DNA of 64,000 nucleotides from Stenotrophomonas sepilia (GCF_003244875.1 NZ_LXXZ01000056.1:53268-117267); one strand, 5' to 3'; positions 18,229 through 29,502 are shown, counted from the stretch's first letter. Program-made: numbers and translations. Notes: generated by a model not told the origin, from the sequence alone.

Positions 18229-19485
18229 ATGGACATGCATCCGCTGCTGCAGGTCCTGTTCCAGTTCGCCTTCTACTACCCGATGGTGATGGCGTTCTTC
18301 TGGATGTCCGGCGGCCTCTACTACTACTACCGGCGCGAACGCCACTCGCGGCCGCGCAACGACCCTCCATTGATGGTCGATCCCCCCTTCGCGAGCCTGC
18401 TGGTGCCCTGCCACAACGAGGCAGAGAACCTGGATGACACACTCACTGCGGCGCTGGCCCAGCGTTACCCCGCCGACTACGAAGTGATCGCCATCGACGA
18501 TGGCAGCAGCGATGACACCGGCGCGCGGCTGGATGTGCTGGCGGCAAGGCACCCGCGGCTGCGCGTATTGCACCTGGACCGTAACCTGGGCAAGGCCAAT
18601 GCGCTGCGCATGGGCGCACTGGCCGCTCGCTCGGAGTACCTGGTGTGCATCGACGGCGATGCAATGCTGGAGGAACATGCGCTGCACTGGATGGTCTGGC
18701 ACCTGGTCAGCGGCAACCGGGTCGGTGCGGTCACCGGCAACCCGCGCATCCGCAACCGCTCCACCCTGCTCGGGCGCCTGCAGGTGGCCGAGTTTTCCTC
18801 GATCATCGGCATGATCAAGCGCGCGCAGCGTGTATACGGGCGCATCTTCACCATCTCCGGGGTGATCGCCGGCTTCCGCCGTACCGCCCTGCACCAGGTG
18901 GGCTGGTGGTCGGATGACATGGTGACCGAGGACATCGACATCAGCTGGCGCCTGCAGCGCGCGCACTGGGACATCCGCTACGAACCCAATGCGCTGTGCT
19001 TCATCCTGATGCCGGAGACCCTCAAGGGCCTGTGGCGGCAGCGCCTGCGCTGGGCCCAGGGCGGCGTGGAGGTGATGCTGCGCCACGCGCGCTCGCTGCT
19101 GCACTGGAAAGAGCGGCGCATGTGGGGCGTGCTGCTGGAGTACGTGCTGAGCGTGATCTGGGCCTACACCATGTTGTTCATCGTGCTGCTGTGGGCACTG
19201 GGCAAGTTCATCGAGCTGCCGCCGCAGCTGCATATCGCCAGCCTGCTGCCGCAGTGGCATGGCGTGATCCTGGCGCTGGTCTGCCTGCTGCAGTTCGCCA
19301 GCAGCCTGATCATCGACCGGCGTTACGAAACACAGATTGGACGCAACTATTTCTGGGTCATCTGGTACCCGATGGCGTACTGGCTGATCAGCCTTTCCAC
19401 CACCCTGGTGGCGCTGCCGAAGACACTGCTGCGCCGTCGCAGCAAGCGCGCCACCTGGACCAGCCCTGACCGGGGGATCCGATGA
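18229..19485 (+). CDS. pgaC: Poly-beta-1,6-GlcNAc synthase PgaC
   Basis: Processive family 2 glycosyltransferase that polymerises GlcNAc from UDP-GlcNAc at the inner membrane. 418 aa: one N-terminal helix, cytoplasmic GT domain with IDDGSSDD, DGD (142-144), the TED catalytic-base motif (233-235) and QRLRW (271-275), then C-terminal helices. These are all the catalytic motifs of active synthases. It works with PgaD, whose start overlaps the pgaC stop (ATGA). In E. coli the PgaC-PgaD complex is switched on by cyclic di-GMP. Confidence 0.94.
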   Translation: MDMHPLLQVLFQFAFYYPMVMAFFWMSGGLYYYYRRERHSRPRNDPPLMVDPPFASLLVPCHNEAENLDDTLTAALAQRYPADYEVIAIDDGSSDDTGARLDVLAARHPRLRVLHLDRNLGKANALRMGALAARSEYLVCIDGDAMLEEHALHWMVWHLVSGNRVGAVTGNPRIRNRSTLLGRLQVAEFSSIIGMIKRAQRVYGRIFTISGVIAGFRRTALHQVGWWSDDMVTEDIDISWRLQRAHWDIRYEPNALCFILMPETLKGLWRQRLRWAQGGVEVMLRHARSLLHWKERRMWGVLLEYVLSVIWAYTMLFIVLLWALGKFIELPPQLHIASLLPQWHGVILALVCLLQFASSLIIDRRYETQIGRNYFWVIWYPMAYWLISLSTTLVALPKTLLRRRSKRATWTSPDRGIR

Positions 19486-19952
19486 ACGCGCAACGCCCCT
19501 CCAACCGCTTCGACTCACGGATGATCCGCAAGCCACACCGCCAGCCGCGCTTCCAGCGCACCGCCTGGGGATTCGTCACCCTGGCGTTCTGGGGCTTCTA
19601 CTTCTACCTGTGGGCGCCCCTGGTGACCCTGTTCTCGTGGTTGGTTGGCGGCCAGCTGGCCTGGCAGCAGTTGTACGAACGGCAAAGCCAGTTCGATCCC
19701 TACGTGCTGGTGGCATTGCCGCTGATGCTGTTGTGCGCCAGCGTGCTGCTGATCGGTTGGGCCGAGTACAACCGTGCCCGCTTCCGTGGCCGCGAGCGCC
19801 GCCTGCCGCGGCCACTGGCCAGCCTCAACGAAGTAGCCGCCGATCTGGGTGCCAGCACCGGCCTGGCCGAACGCCTGATGAGCTGCAAGGCCGCCACGCT
19901 GCACATGGATGATCACGCACGCCCGGTCGGCATCCGCCGCGAGGTGGTGTAG
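19482..19952 (+). CDS. pgaD: Poly-beta-1,6-GlcNAc synthesis accessory protein PgaD
   Basis: 156-aa membrane partner of PgaC. Two transmembrane helices (about residues 28-58 and 72-93) with a short loop between them are the PgaD signature; a basic N-terminus and a cytoplasmic tail of about 60 residues flank them. The tail is longer than the helical core requires and carries RARFRGRERRLPRP just after helix 2, a basic patch that could take part in cyclic di-GMP binding with PgaC (inference). Translationally coupled to pgaC; last gene of the operon. Confidence 0.88.
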   Translation: MNAQRPSNRFDSRMIRKPHRQPRFQRTAWGFVTLAFWGFYFYLWAPLVTLFSWLVGGQLAWQQLYERQSQFDPYVLVALPLMLLCASVLLIGWAEYNRARFRGRERRLPRPLASLNEVAADLGASTGLAERLMSCKAATLHMDDHARPVGIRREVV

Positions 19953-20008
19953 CCCGACAGCCCGGTGGATGCCCGCCTTGGTCGGCACCGGGGTCTGCCG
20001 CGAAGAAC

Positions 20009-20027
20009 ATCCACGCATGGCGTGGAT
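20009..20027. repeat. 19-bp perfect palindrome ATCCACGC-ATG-GCGTGGAT
   Basis: Same palindrome as at 3978-3996 in the opposite orientation. Here it lies between the convergent ends of pgaD and proA and could mark a transcript end. Confidence 0.6.
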
Positions 20028-20031
20028 CCAC

Positions 20032-21279
20032 TTATGTGCGCGTCTGCCCTTCGCCACGCACCACGAAACGTTCGACAGTGAGCGCTTCCAGACCCATCGG
20101 GCCATAGGCATGCAGGCGCGTGGTGGAAATGCCGATTTCGCTGCCCAGGCCCAGCTGGCCACCATCGGAGAAGCGCGATGAGGCATTGACCATCACCACC
20201 GCCGAGCGCAGCGCAGTAACGAAACGCTCGGCATGGCCGGCGTCTGCGGTCGCGATCACTTCCGTGTGATCGGAGGTATAGCGGCGGATGTGCGCGATGG
20301 CCGCATCGAGGTCGTCCACCACGCGCACGGCCAGCACAAGGTCGAGGAACTCGGCGGCGTAGTCCTCCTCGGTCGCCGCCGTGCTGCCCGGCAGCAGCGG
20401 CTGCGACTGCGCATCGGCGCGCAGCTGCACGCCACGCTGGCCGAGCGCCTGCGCCACGCGCGGCAGGAAGGAATCGGCTACGTCACGGTGTACCAGCAGT
20501 GTCTCCAGCGAATTGCAGGCGGCTGGCCGGCTGCACTTGCCATCCACCAGCAGGTCGATGGCCTTGCCCAGGTCGGCGCTGGCATCCACGAACAGATGAC
20601 AGACACCCTTGTAGTGCTTGATCACCGGCACCCGCGCATGCTCGGCAACGAAACGGATCAGGCCTTCGCCACCGCGCGGAATCGCCAGGTCGATCAGCTC
20701 ATGCAGCTGCAGCAGTTCCAGCATCGCCTCGCGGCGCAGGTCAGTCAGCACGGTCACGGCGGCCGGCGGTACCCCGTTGGCCTTCAACGCACCGGCGAGT
20801 GCCCGCGCGATCGCGGTGTTGGAGTGAATTGCCTCGGAACCACCGCGCAGGATCACGCCGTTACCCGCCTTCAGGCACAGCGCCGCGGCTTCGGCGGTCA
20901 CGTTCGGGCGCGCCTCGTAGATCATCGCGATCACGCCCAGCGGCACGCGCACCTTCTGCACGCGGATGCCGTTCGGGCGCACGTCATCGCGGGTGACCTC
21001 GCCGACAGGATCTGGCAATCCAGCCACTTCGCGCACGGCTTCGGCCATCGCGAACAGGCGCGGCGGGTCCAGTGCCAGACGATCGAGCATGGCGCTGCCC
21101 ACGCCCTTCTCGCGCGCGGCGGCGAGGTCACGTGCATTGCCGGCCAGGATCAACCCTGCATTCACTTCCAGCGCCTGCGCCATCGCCAGCAGCAGCGTGC
21201 GTCGTGCCGCACTGTCCAGGCCGGCAACGATCTGCGCCGCATCACGGCAGGCACGCGCCTGCGCTTCGATCTCGCTCAT
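20032..21279 (-). CDS. proA: Gamma-glutamyl phosphate reductase
   Basis: Second step of proline synthesis: reduces gamma-glutamyl phosphate to glutamate semialdehyde with NADPH. 415 aa, an aldehyde-dehydrogenase-fold protein with the catalytic cysteine in [14 protein letters not shown] and the family motif NASSRFSDG. The ATG at 21279 is chosen because AAGGA lies seven bases upstream. An alternative ATG at 21303 overlaps the proB stop (ATGA) but has no ribosome site. Last gene of the arginine/proline cluster. Confidence 0.94.
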   Translation of the reverse strand: MSEIEAQARACRDAAQIVAGLDSAARRTLLLAMAQALEVNAGLILAGNARDLAAAREKGVGSAMLDRLALDPPRLFAMAEAVREVAGLPDPVGEVTRDDVRPNGIRVQKVRVPLGVIAMIYEARPNVTAEAAALCLKAGNGVILRGGSEAIHSNTAIARALAGALKANGVPPAAVTVLTDLRREAMLELLQLHELIDLAIPRGGEGLIRFVAEHARVPVIKHYKGVCHLFVDASADLGKAIDLLVDGKCSRPAACNSLETLLVHRDVADSFLPRVAQALGQRGVQLRADAQSQPLLPGSTAATEEDYAAEFLDLVLAVRVVDDLDAAIAHIRRYTSDHTEVIATADAGHAERFVTALRSAVVMVNASSRFSDGGQLGLGSEIGISTTRLHAYGPMGLEALTVERFVVRGEGQTRT

Positions 21280-21299
21280 CGGTGTGTCCTTCAATCCGG

Positions 21300-22457
21300 T
21301 CATGGCAGCACCAGGTCGTCGCGATGGACGACGCTGCCGCCGTAGTTGTAGCCGAGCACGGCCTGGATGTCGCGCGAATGGTGGCCGGCAATCCGGCGTA
21401 CGTCGTCGGCAGCATACTGGCTGACGCCACGGGCCACGCAGACACGGCCCTGCGGCGCGTTCCAGCACACCTGTACCATATCGCCGCGGCGGAACACGCC
21501 CTCTGCACCGGTGATGCCACCGGGCAGCAGCGAGGCGCCCTTCTCGCGCATCGCCTGTGCCGCACCGGCATCGATGACGATCACGCCCTCGGCCAGCGGT
21601 GCATGCCGCAGCCAGTGCTTGCGGGCGGCCTCGCGGCTGCGTGCGGCATGGATGCGGGTGCCGAACAGGCGATCCTGCGCCAGCGCGCGCACCACGTCAC
21701 CGCTGCGGCCATTGAACAGATAGGTTTCGATGCCCAGGCGCCCGGCCTTCGCCGCCGCCTCCAGCTTGGTCCTCATGCCGCCGGTACCGGCGCGCGAGCC
21801 GGCGCCGCCCGCCATCGCCAGCACCTCGTGACCCAGCTCCGGCACGTCGTGCAACGGCCGCGCATCGGCCACGGTGCGCGGGTCGGCGCTGTACAGGCCA
21901 TCGATGTCGGTGGCGATGAACAGCGCATCGGCGTCGACCAGCGCCGCCACGGTGGCAGCCAGGTTGTCGTTGTCGCCGAGCTTGAGCTCATCCACCGACA
22001 CGGTGTCGTTCTCGTTGACCACCGGCAATGCGCCCAGGCGCAACAGTTCACTCAACGTGGCGCGTGCATTGAGGTAGCGGCGGCGGTTGCGCAGGTCGTC
22101 GTGGGTCAGCAGCACCTGCGCCACCGGGCGCTCGAAGAAGCGCTGCCAGAGCCCGATCAGCTGTGCCTGGCCGAGCGCGGCCAGGGCCTGCCTCGCCGCC
22201 ATCGCCGCGCCAGGCTCATCGGCCCGAGGCAGGATTGCGCGCCCGGCAGCGACCGCGCCGGAAGACACGATCACCACCTCGCGCCCGGCCAGGACATTGG
22301 CTGAGACGAACTGCGCCAGGCCCAGCGCGTGGCGTGGCGACAGGCCGCCGCCATCGGCTGCCAGCAGACTGCTGCCAACCTTGAGCACCGCACGCCGCCA
22401 CGGCGGCAGCGCTTGTTCGGGGAACGGCGAGGCGACATGGGCAGCGTGCTGGATCAT
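21300..22457 (-). CDS. proB: Glutamate 5-kinase
   Basis: First step of proline synthesis, ATP-dependent phosphorylation of glutamate. 385 aa: amino-acid kinase domain (about 20-275) with KVGSSLL and VNENDTVS, then a C-terminal PUA domain (about 295-375). Feedback inhibition by proline is usual in this family. It lies 11 bases after the YciI-like gene, and proA follows closely. The cluster therefore joins arginine and proline synthesis, both of which start from glutamate. Confidence 0.94.
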   Translation of the reverse strand: MIQHAAHVASPFPEQALPPWRRAVLKVGSSLLAADGGGLSPRHALGLAQFVSANVLAGREVVIVSSGAVAAGRAILPRADEPGAAMAARQALAALGQAQLIGLWQRFFERPVAQVLLTHDDLRNRRRYLNARATLSELLRLGALPVVNENDTVSVDELKLGDNDNLAATVAALVDADALFIATDIDGLYSADPRTVADARPLHDVPELGHEVLAMAGGAGSRAGTGGMRTKLEAAAKAGRLGIETYLFNGRSGDVVRALAQDRLFGTRIHAARSREAARKHWLRHAPLAEGVIVIDAGAAQAMREKGASLLPGGITGAEGVFRRGDMVQVCWNAPQGRVCVARGVSQYAADDVRRIAGHHSRDIQAVLGYNYGGSVVHRDDLVLP

Positions 22458-22468
22458 CGGTCAGGCTC

Positions 22469-22732
22469 TCAGCGGGTGTTCCATTCGTGCACGGTCAGGT
22501 CGGAGGCCTGCATCGTCACCAGCGGATCGGTGGCGACGATGGCCTGCGCCTGCGCCAGGCTGTCCACGTTGCACAGCACGTAGGCGCCACCGCTGCCATC
22601 GGCGAAGCCACCGGTCAGCTGCAGCTTGCCCTGCGCCTGCAACGCATCGAGGAAATCGCGATGCGGCTGCACCGCTGCATCGTTGAAGTCCGACCGGCGC
22701 ATGGCCAACACCAGGTAGACCGTGCCCGCCAT
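22469..22732 (-). CDS. YciI-like protein
   Basis: 87-aa alpha/beta-barrel protein of the YciI/YCII superfamily, a dimeric ferredoxin-like fold. VYLVLAMRRSD, PHRDFLDALQAQGKLQLTGG and DPLVTMQASDLTVHEW match the family layout, including the conserved central His and the Asp-Pro. Some relatives act as dehydrochlorinases or bind small ligands; no role can be assigned here. Its start shares one base with the argH stop (TGATG), so it is translationally coupled into the arginine/proline operon. Confidence 0.8.
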   Translation of the reverse strand: MAGTVYLVLAMRRSDFNDAAVQPHRDFLDALQAQGKLQLTGGFADGSGGAYVLCNVDSLAQAQAIVATDPLVTMQASDLTVHEWNTR

Positions 22733-24027
22733 CAGGACAGCGCCTGCCAGCGCGCGCGCAGTTCGTCCAGGCGCAGGTCAGCGGCCGAGCCCGGCGATAC
22801 ACGCGCGGCCAGGCTGCCTTCCGGCGTGCGTCCCTGCCCTGCGCTGTCGGCACCGGCCGCAGCCGCCTTGTAGGCCTCGCGGAACGGCACACCGGCCACG
22901 GCCGCTTCCACCGCCACGTCGGTGGCATACATGCCCGAATCGATCGCCGCACGCAGCCTGTCGTCGCGCCATTCCAGGTTGGCCAGCAGCGCCGGCAGCA
23001 GCTCCAGCGCGGCCAGGCCACGGCCGAAGCCGTGGAAGATGGCACCCTTGGACGACTGCAGGTCGCGATGGTAGCCGGACGGCAGCGACAGCAGCTGCTC
23101 GATCTCGGTGCGCGCAGCGGCGACGCTGGCGTGGGTGGCGCGCATCAGCTCGATCACATCCGGATTGCGCTTGTTGGGCATGATCGAACTGCCGGTGGTG
23201 TACTGCGCCGGCAGCGCGACGAAGCCGAACTCGGCGCTGGTGAACAGCGACAGGTCCCACGCAATGCGGCGCAGGTCCAGCGTGGCGCCACCGAGCGCTT
23301 CCAGCGCGGCCAGCTCGAACTTGCCGCGCGACAGCTGCGCGTAGATCGGCGAGATCTGCATGCGTGCGAAACCGAGCGCGGCGGTGGTGTGCTCGCGGTC
23401 CAGCGGCAGGTTCACGCCGTAGCCGGCAGCCGTGCCGAGCGGATTGGCGTCGACCAGCGCATGGGTGTCGCGGGCACGGATGGCATTGTCGATGAAGGCC
23501 TCGGCCCAGCCCGCCCACCACATGCCGGCCGAGGACACCACGGCACGCTGGATGTGGGTATAACCGGGAATCGGCAGATCCTTCTCGGCCTGCGCGCGGT
23601 CCAGCGCGACCTTTGCCACTTCGGTGCTGAGCTGGGCAACGCGCTGCAGCTTCTCCTTCAGCCACAGGCGCGTGGCGACCAGGATCTGGTCGTTGCGGCT
23701 GCGGCCGGTGTGGATCTTGCGACCCGCATCACCAAGGCGTTCGGTCAGGCGCGCTTCGATCGCCGAGTGGCCATCCTCGTACTGCGTATCCAGCACGAAG
23801 CGGCCTTCGCGGAAGTCCTGCGCCAGGATCTCCAGTTCGCGCAGAAGTCCGGCAAGCTCATCGGCACTGAGGATGCCGATGTGCTGCAGGCCCTGCGCAT
23901 GCGCGGCGCTGGCAGCGATGTCATGCAGGAAGAACTCGCGGTCGAGGATCACGTCGTCGCCGGCGAGGAAGGACTGGATCTGGACGTCGACAGCGACGCC
24001 GGGCTTCTGCCAAAGAAGGTCTGCCAT
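22732..24027 (-). CDS. argH: Argininosuccinate lyase
   Basis: Last step of arginine synthesis: splits argininosuccinate into arginine and fumarate. 431 aa with the fumarase/aspartase signature [12 protein letters not shown] and HTGRSRNDQ near residue 107. The E. coli enzyme is about 457 aa. The ATG at 24027 is preceded by GGAG six bases away; longer reading of the frame enters the argC end region and is rejected. It follows argC by 20 bases. Confidence 0.95.
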   Translation of the reverse strand: MADLLWQKPGVAVDVQIQSFLAGDDVILDREFFLHDIAASAAHAQGLQHIGILSADELAGLLRELEILAQDFREGRFVLDTQYEDGHSAIEARLTERLGDAGRKIHTGRSRNDQILVATRLWLKEKLQRVAQLSTEVAKVALDRAQAEKDLPIPGYTHIQRAVVSSAGMWWAGWAEAFIDNAIRARDTHALVDANPLGTAAGYGVNLPLDREHTTAALGFARMQISPIYAQLSRGKFELAALEALGGATLDLRRIAWDLSLFTSAEFGFVALPAQYTTGSSIMPNKRNPDVIELMRATHASVAAARTEIEQLLSLPSGYHRDLQSSKGAIFHGFGRGLAALELLPALLANLEWRDDRLRAAIDSGMYATDVAVEAAVAGVPFREAYKAAAAGADSAGQGRTPEGSLAARVSPGSAADLRLDELRARWQALS

Positions 24028-24047
24028 GGGGGCTCCGGAAGGCGTGT

Positions 24048-25001
24048 TCAGTGCGGGATCGACGTCAGTTCGTCGATGCCCAGCGCGAGGTTGAGGTTCT
24101 GCATGGCCTGGGTGGCCGCGCCCTTCAGCAGGTTGTCCAGCGTCGCCACCACCACCACGCGCTTGCCGCCCGGCGCGAGCGTGAAGCCACCGACCTGGGC
24201 ACCGTGGCGGCCGGCGATGCGGCTGACCCACGGCGCTTCGTCCACCACCTCGATCAAGGGTTCAACGTCATAGGCCTGCTGGAAGCGCTCGACGATCTGC
24301 TCGCGGGTCTGTACGCGGTTCAGCCACAGGTTGGCGGTCAGCGTGATGCCACGGAAGTGCGGCGCGACGTGCGGCATGAACTCGACCGCCACGCCCAGCT
24401 GTACGGACACCTCGCGCTCGTGCACGTGGTTGGTCAGCGCGTAGGGCATCAGGTTGTCGGCCAGCAGTTCGACGTTGTTCTTGTCCGACGGCGTAGTACC
24501 GGCACCGGAGTAGCCGGAGACACCGAAGCACTGCGGCGGACCCGCCAGCAGGTCCAGCAGCGGATGCACCGCCAGCTGCATCGCGGTGGCATAGCAGCCC
24601 GGGTTGCTGATGTGCTTCTGGCCGTTGTACCGGCCGCGGGTCAGCTCCGGCAGGCCGTAGTACCAGCTGTTGTCGAAACGGTAGTCGGCCGAGAGGTCGA
24701 CGATGACGGTGTCCGGCTTCGCGGTTTCAAGCGCGGCCACGAACGGCGCGGCCAGGCCGTTGGGCAGGGCCAGGATCACCGCGTCCACGCCCTTGGCCGC
24801 CACCGCATCGGCGTCCAGGTTTTCGTACTGCAGCTCGCCCTGGAATTCCGGGTGGTGGTCGGACAGGCGCTGCCCGGCGCGCTCGCGCGAGGAGACGAAA
24901 GCCAGCTTCAGCCGCGGGTGGGCGGCCACCAGCTTGATCAGCTCGGCGCCGGTATGGCCGCGGGCACCGACGATGCCCAGGGTAAAAGTCGAATCGTTCA
25001 T
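24048..25001 (-). CDS. argC: N-acetyl-gamma-glutamyl-phosphate reductase
   Basis: NADPH-dependent third step of arginine synthesis. 317 aa: N-terminal Rossmann motif [13 protein letters not shown], catalytic cysteine in SNPGCYATA, and a conserved His in HVHEREVS. The ATG at 25001 overlaps the stop of the upstream GNAT gene (ATGA). That cluster position, between the acetyltransferase-like gene and argH, supports one polycistronic message. Confidence 0.95.
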   Translation of the reverse strand: MNDSTFTLGIVGARGHTGAELIKLVAAHPRLKLAFVSSRERAGQRLSDHHPEFQGELQYENLDADAVAAKGVDAVILALPNGLAAPFVAALETAKPDTVIVDLSADYRFDNSWYYGLPELTRGRYNGQKHISNPGCYATAMQLAVHPLLDLLAGPPQCFGVSGYSGAGTTPSDKNNVELLADNLMPYALTNHVHEREVSVQLGVAVEFMPHVAPHFRGITLTANLWLNRVQTREQIVERFQQAYDVEPLIEVVDEAPWVSRIAGRHGAQVGGFTLAPGGKRVVVVATLDNLLKGAATQAMQNLNLALGIDELTSIPH

Positions 25002-25600
25002 GCGTGACTGTCCAGGCGGTACTGCAGGTGGCGCTTCACGCCCTGCCATTCCGCATCGATGATGGAGAAGATGACGGTGTCGCGCGGCGTGCCGTCGGCG
25101 TGCCGCTTGTGGTTGCGCAGCACGCCATCCTGCTTGGCGCCGAGGCGGGCGATGGCGGTGCGCGAGGTGACGTTGAACCAGCTGGTTTCCAGCACCACGC
25201 TGATGCAGCCCATGGCCTCGAAGGCGTGCTGCAGCAGCAACAGCTTGGCCTCGGTGTTGGCGCCGGTGCGCTGCACGCGCGGCGTGTACCAGGTGTAGCC
25301 GAGGCTGAGCTTGGGCACGCTGGCATCCATGTCGTAGAAGCGCGTGCTGCCGATGATGTCACCGGCGGCGTCGCGGATCACGAACGGCAGCACCTTGCCT
25401 TCGGCGTGCGCCTGCAGCGCGGCCTGCACATAGTGCTCGACCTGCTGCGGTGACGGCACCTGGGTGTACCAGAGCTGGTCCAGGCCGCTGCCTTCGAGGG
25501 CAGCGCGCAGGCCCGGGACATGCTCAAGCTGAAGCGGCTGCAGCGCCACGTGCTGGCCGCGCAGGGTAGGCACCGTGTTCCACACGTCAGGAGGACTCAT
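24998..25600 (-). CDS. GNAT-family N-acetyltransferase of unknown substrate
   Basis: A 200-aa single GNAT domain, most like the RimJ/RimL-type group: the acyl-CoA-binding stretch is [15 protein letters not shown] (the usual R/Q-X-X-G-X-A form), after a beta-strand with PKLSLGYTW. It lies between the NAGS-kinase gene and argC, three bases after the former, and its stop overlaps the argC start. That coupling makes a role tied to arginine metabolism plausible but does not show one. It is not needed for the known pathway, since the neighbouring fusion already carries synthase activity. Confidence 0.8.
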   Translation of the reverse strand: MSPPDVWNTVPTLRGQHVALQPLQLEHVPGLRAALEGSGLDQLWYTQVPSPQQVEHYVQAALQAHAEGKVLPFVIRDAAGDIIGSTRFYDMDASVPKLSLGYTWYTPRVQRTGANTEAKLLLLQHAFEAMGCISVVLETSWFNVTSRTAIARLGAKQDGVLRNHKRHADGTPRDTVIFSIIDAEWQGVKRHLQYRLDSHA

Positions 25601-25603
25601 CGC

Positions 25604-26932
25604 TCACCCCAGCAGGCTCGGCGCGCGTTGGGCGCAGTGGTCGACATAGGTCTTGATGCGGTCGATGCCATCGGCACCGAACCAGAACACTTTCCAATGG
25701 TCCTGCTTGTAGCAGCCATCGGACTCGGCGTAGTAGAAGTGGTTGATCGGGTTGCCGTGGCGCGAGCGCCAGAACAGCTGCGGGGTCTCCTCCAGCATCA
25801 CGTTCCAGACCGCGCGGCCCAGGCCTTCGCCCTGCGCATCGTCGAGCACGGCGAACTTGTCCAGGTACACGCCTTCGGCCTCGTCGGTGAGGATCACCGC
25901 GGTGCGGTAGTTCTCGCTGACATAGGCACGCAGCAGCCTGGTCTTTTCGAAGTAGTCCGGCACCAGGGTGCGGCCGAAGCTGGATTCGATCAGGCCCTTC
26001 AGCCGTGGCAGGTCGAGCTCGCTCCAGGCGGTGGCGCGCAGCACTTTCTCACCCTTGCGCACCAGCGTGCCCGAGCCCTTGTGGGTGAACAGTTCCTTGG
26101 CCAGGTCGGCCGGGCGAGTGATCGACACCGACGACTCCAGCGGCAGGCGGTCGAGCAGGTCCTTGATCTGTTCGATCTTCACCTTCATGCCGCCGTGGAT
26201 CCACGGCTGCGCGATGAGGTGGTCGTACTCGGTGGACAGGTTGATCGAATCGATCACGTTGCCCGCCTCGTCCAGCAGGCCACCGGTGCCGGTCAGGAAG
26301 ATGATCTTGTACGGCTGCAGCTCCTGCACCAGCTCGTTGGCGGCGAAGTCGGCGTTGACGTTGAGGATCTGGCCACCGGCGGTTTCACCCAGGCTGGTGA
26401 TGACCGGGATCGAACCGGCACGCAGGCTGGCCTCGATCGGTGCCAGGTTGACCTTCTTCACCTCGCCGACGAGGCCGTAGGTGTCCACGTCCAGGTACTC
26501 GGCCTCGAACACGCCACCGGTAATCGAGGTGGCACGTGCGCCGTTCTGCTGCAGCGCCTCGACCAGGCGCAGGTTGGACTGCTGGAACACCCGGCGCACG
26601 ATCGCCAGTGCTTCCGGCGAAGTCACGCGCAGGCCGTTCACGGTCTGCTTCTCGATGCCGGCCGCCGACAGCTCGGCATCCAGCTGCGGGCCGGCGCCGT
26701 GCAGCACGATCGGGGTCAGCCCGACTTCCTGCAGGAACGACAGCGAAGAGGTCAGCGCGTCGAGATCGTCGCGCAGCACCGCGCCGCCGATCTTGACCAC
26801 GGCGAAGCGCTTGGCGTCCAGCTGCGAGAAACGCTTGAGGTACTGGCTGATCTCCTTCGCGCTGGCCATGCTGGAAAGCAGGCGCACGATGGTCTGGCGG
26901 GTCTGGCGGTGGGGCTGGAGGGCAGGAGACAT
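25604..26932 (-). CDS. argB: Bifunctional N-acetylglutamate kinase/synthase (NAGS-K)
   Basis: 442 aa joining two enzymes. The N-terminal amino-acid kinase domain (about 40-290; [19 protein letters not shown]) phosphorylates N-acetylglutamate. The C-terminal GNAT domain (about 295-442; [17 protein letters not shown]) makes N-acetylglutamate from glutamate and acetyl-CoA. Such fusions are known from Xanthomonas, Xylella and Maricaulis and are the relatives of vertebrate NAGS. The ATG at 26932 gives the N-terminus expected for xanthomonad forms; a shorter start at 26869 (MASAKEIS) cannot be excluded, as neither has a strong ribosome site. Confidence 0.93.
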   Translation of the reverse strand: MSPALQPHRQTRQTIVRLLSSMASAKEISQYLKRFSQLDAKRFAVVKIGGAVLRDDLDALTSSLSFLQEVGLTPIVLHGAGPQLDAELSAAGIEKQTVNGLRVTSPEALAIVRRVFQQSNLRLVEALQQNGARATSITGGVFEAEYLDVDTYGLVGEVKKVNLAPIEASLRAGSIPVITSLGETAGGQILNVNADFAANELVQELQPYKIIFLTGTGGLLDEAGNVIDSINLSTEYDHLIAQPWIHGGMKVKIEQIKDLLDRLPLESSVSITRPADLAKELFTHKGSGTLVRKGEKVLRATAWSELDLPRLKGLIESSFGRTLVPDYFEKTRLLRAYVSENYRTAVILTDEAEGVYLDKFAVLDDAQGEGLGRAVWNVMLEETPQLFWRSRHGNPINHFYYAESDGCYKQDHWKVFWFGADGIDRIKTYVDHCAQRAPSLLG

Positions 26933-27008
26933 TTCGGTTTCGTCACAGGCGGCGGTCGCCGCGTTGCAGTTCCGCCATGCCCGGGGCATGGCGGCGTTGT
27001 AGGGTCGA

Positions 27009-28097
27009 TCAGGCGCCGGCGGCGATGATCCGGTGCACGGCGTGGGTATAGCGCTGCAATTGGTCCAGCGTCACGAACTCATCGGCGGTGTGTGCCTGGG
27101 CGATGTCACCCGGGCCGAATACCAGTGTGGTGTAGCCAGCGGCCGAGAACAGCGACGCCTCGGTCCAGAAATCCACGGCATTGCCGATCGGCAGCTCCAG
27201 CGCATCGGCCACGTCGCGCGCCAGCAGGCGGCGGTTCTCGGCCTCGGCGATGTCACCGGCGGGCAGGCTGGGACCACGGAACGTCTCGGTGAACACGGCG
27301 GCTTCCGGCTCGGCGAAACCGGCGAAGGTCGCCAGCAGGCCATCGATGTCCATCGACGGCAGCGGGCGGAACCCGAAGCGCACCTCAGCAGCCGGTGCGA
27401 TCATGTTGGCCTTGATACCGCCTTCGACGCGACCGATGTTGAAGCGCAGGCCGGTCAGTCCACCGAAGCGCGCCGAGGCCAGCGATTCCACATGATCCAG
27501 CGCGCGATTGCCCCAGCGCATGGCCTGGTGCAATGCGCTGGCAGCCGCATCCTGCTTGCCCGACGCATGGCCGGCACGGCCGGCGAACTGCATCAGCACC
27601 GAGCTGATGCCACGATGCGCCAGCACCGCTTCGCTCATGGTCGGTTCGGCCACGAGTACGGCTTCATACGGCAGGCCACGGGCCAGGAACGCGGCGATGC
27701 AGCGCGGGTCGTTGGCTTCTTCGTCGCTGGAGAACAGGAAGGCGGCATCGCCATCACTAGCGTTGGCCGCCGCCACCAGCGCAGCGGCGGCGCCCTTGAT
27801 GTCACACACGCCCAGGCCGACCACACGGTCGTCCAGGCGGCGCATCACATGCGGATCGGCACTCCAGTGCGGCGAGTCCGGTACGGTATCCAGATGCACG
27901 TTGAACAGGTACTTCGGCGTCCCACGCACGGCGTATAGGCTGACCGCACCCGCGCCATGGTCGATCACCTCGACGTTGAAGCCGGGCAGGTTCGCGCGCA
28001 GGTAATCGAAGATGCCACCGGTGGTGATCGCACGCGGCGGGTTGCGAGTGTCGAAGGACACTAGGGCCTGCAGGTGATCGAGCGTCTGTTCAAGCAT
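27009..28097 (-). CDS. argE: Acetylornithine/acetylcitrulline deacetylase (M20 family)
   Basis: Zinc-dependent deacetylase, 362 aa. The metal and catalytic motifs are visible: NVHLDTVPD, the Glu pair in SSDEEAND, and a dimerisation domain in the middle third. In xanthomonads the matching enzyme removes acetate from N-acetylcitrulline, because carbamoylation occurs on acetylornithine. Given the AOTCase-type argF' in the same operon, acetylcitrulline is the likely substrate here. It follows argG after a REP cluster and precedes NAGS-K. Confidence 0.9.
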   Translation of the reverse strand: MLEQTLDHLQALVSFDTRNPPRAITTGGIFDYLRANLPGFNVEVIDHGAGAVSLYAVRGTPKYLFNVHLDTVPDSPHWSADPHVMRRLDDRVVGLGVCDIKGAAAALVAAANASDGDAAFLFSSDEEANDPRCIAAFLARGLPYEAVLVAEPTMSEAVLAHRGISSVLMQFAGRAGHASGKQDAAASALHQAMRWGNRALDHVESLASARFGGLTGLRFNIGRVEGGIKANMIAPAAEVRFGFRPLPSMDIDGLLATFAGFAEPEAAVFTETFRGPSLPAGDIAEAENRRLLARDVADALELPIGNAVDFWTEASLFSAAGYTTLVFGPGDIAQAHTADEFVTLDQLQRYTHAVHRIIAAGA

Positions 28098-28127
28098 GTG
28101 TCTGAATATCCGTAGGGTTCGAAATCG

Positions 28128-28238
28128 GTAGTGCCGGCCGCTGGCCGGCTCCGCAATGATCCAGCCGTGCCACGAGCCGGCCAGCGGCCGGCACTACCTT
28201 CCATTGACGCTGCGAGGCGCCGGCCAGCGGCCGGCGCC
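28128..28238. repeat. REP pair plus third palindrome between argG and argE'
   Basis: Inverted SMAG pair at 28128-28197 (GTAGTGCCGGCC...CTAC), then a separate perfect palindrome GGCGCCGGCC-AGC-GGCCGGCGCC at 28216-28238. All lie inside the arginine operon, where they could set differential stability of the argFG and argE-onward parts (inference). Confidence 0.85.
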
Positions 28239-28249
28239 CCCGTCACAGG

Positions 28250-29446
28250 TCAACCGCGATTGACCTGCGCATAGACAGTCGAACTCATGCCGAACAGCTT
28301 GATGAAGCCTTCAGCCTCTTCCACGCCCCAGTCGGCCGACTGTGCGTAGGTGGCACCCTTGGTGTTGAGCAGGTGCGGCGACTTCACCGCCACCGCGTCG
28401 ACGCGGCCACCGCGGGTTTCCAGCACCACTTCGCCGTTGACCTTGGCCTGCGAGGACTTCAGGAAGGCTTCGATGTCGGTCTTCAGCGGGTCGTGGTAGA
28501 AGCCTTCGTACACCAGCTCCACCCACTTGCGTGCCACGTCCGGCTTGAAGCGGTTCTGCTGCTTGGTCAGTACGGCATCTTCCAGCGCGCGGTGCGCGGC
28601 CAGCAGCGAGACCAGGCCCGGGGCCTCGAACACGATGCGACCCTTCAGGCCGATCACGGTGTCGCCGGTGTAGACGCCGCGGCCAACACCGTACGGGGCA
28701 AACAGCTTGTTGAGCTGGGCCAGGATCTGGTCGCCCGGCAGCGCCTTGCCGTTCAGTTCAACCGCTTCGCCTTCGACGAACTTCAGGGTGACGGTCAGCG
28801 CTTGTTCCGGCCACTCGCTGCGCGGCGAGCACCAGCCACGCGCACCTTCGCCCGGGGCTTCCCAACGGTCGATCTCGCCGCCGGACATGGTCACGCCCAG
28901 CAGGTTCTCGTTGATGGTGTAGGCCTGCTGCTTGGCGCGCACGCCGAAGCCGCGCTCTTCCAGGTACTTCTGCTCGTAGGCGCGGGTCTGGGTGTGTTCC
29001 TTCTGGATCTCGCGGATCGGCGCGATGATCTGGTAGTCACCCAGCGCCTTCACGGCCAGGTCGAAGCGGACCTGGTCATTGCCCATGCCGGTGCAGCCGT
29101 GGGCGATGATGTGGGTACCCAGCTCGGCAGCACGCTTCAGCGCGGCATCGACGATCAGGTAGCGGTCCGAGACCAGCAGCGGGTACTGGCCCTGGTAGCC
29201 TTCGCCGGCCCACACGAACGGCTTGACGAAGCCTTCCCAGATGGCCGGGCCACCATTGACGGTGACATGGCTGGTCACGCCCAGCTCGGCGGCACGCTTC
29301 TCGATGAAATCGCGCTCTTCATCATCCACGCCGCCGGTGTCGGCGAACACGGTGTGCACGTTGTAGCCACGCTCCTGCAGGTAGGGCACGCAGAAGCTGG
29401 TATCCAGGCCGCCGGAGAAGGCGAGAACGACGTCTTTGTTGCTCAT
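28250..29446 (-). CDS. argG: Argininosuccinate synthase
   Basis: Joins citrulline and aspartate using ATP. 398 aa with the N-type pyrophosphatase P-loop AFSGGLDTS near the N-terminus and [12 protein letters not shown] in the middle. The ATG at 29446 starts the expected [13 protein letters not shown]; longer frames run into the REP before argF'. The preceding intergenic stretch of 67 bases holds a single REP hairpin. Confidence 0.95.
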   Translation of the reverse strand: MSNKDVVLAFSGGLDTSFCVPYLQERGYNVHTVFADTGGVDDEERDFIEKRAAELGVTSHVTVNGGPAIWEGFVKPFVWAGEGYQGQYPLLVSDRYLIVDAALKRAAELGTHIIAHGCTGMGNDQVRFDLAVKALGDYQIIAPIREIQKEHTQTRAYEQKYLEERGFGVRAKQQAYTINENLLGVTMSGGEIDRWEAPGEGARGWCSPRSEWPEQALTVTLKFVEGEAVELNGKALPGDQILAQLNKLFAPYGVGRGVYTGDTVIGLKGRIVFEAPGLVSLLAAHRALEDAVLTKQQNRFKPDVARKWVELVYEGFYHDPLKTDIEAFLKSSQAKVNGEVVLETRGGRVDAVAVKSPHLLNTKGATYAQSADWGVEEAEGFIKLFGMSSTVYAQVNRG

Positions 29447-29479
29447 GGGGATCAGGTCCACTTGGGGGATGGGAATTCG

Positions 29480-29502
29480 GTAGAGCCGACCGCTGGTCGG
29501 CT
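29480..29502. repeat. Single SMAG REP between argF' and argG
   Basis: GTAG followed by AGCCGACC-GCT-GGTCGGCT. A solitary unit, unlike the paired copies elsewhere in the window. Confidence 0.8.
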
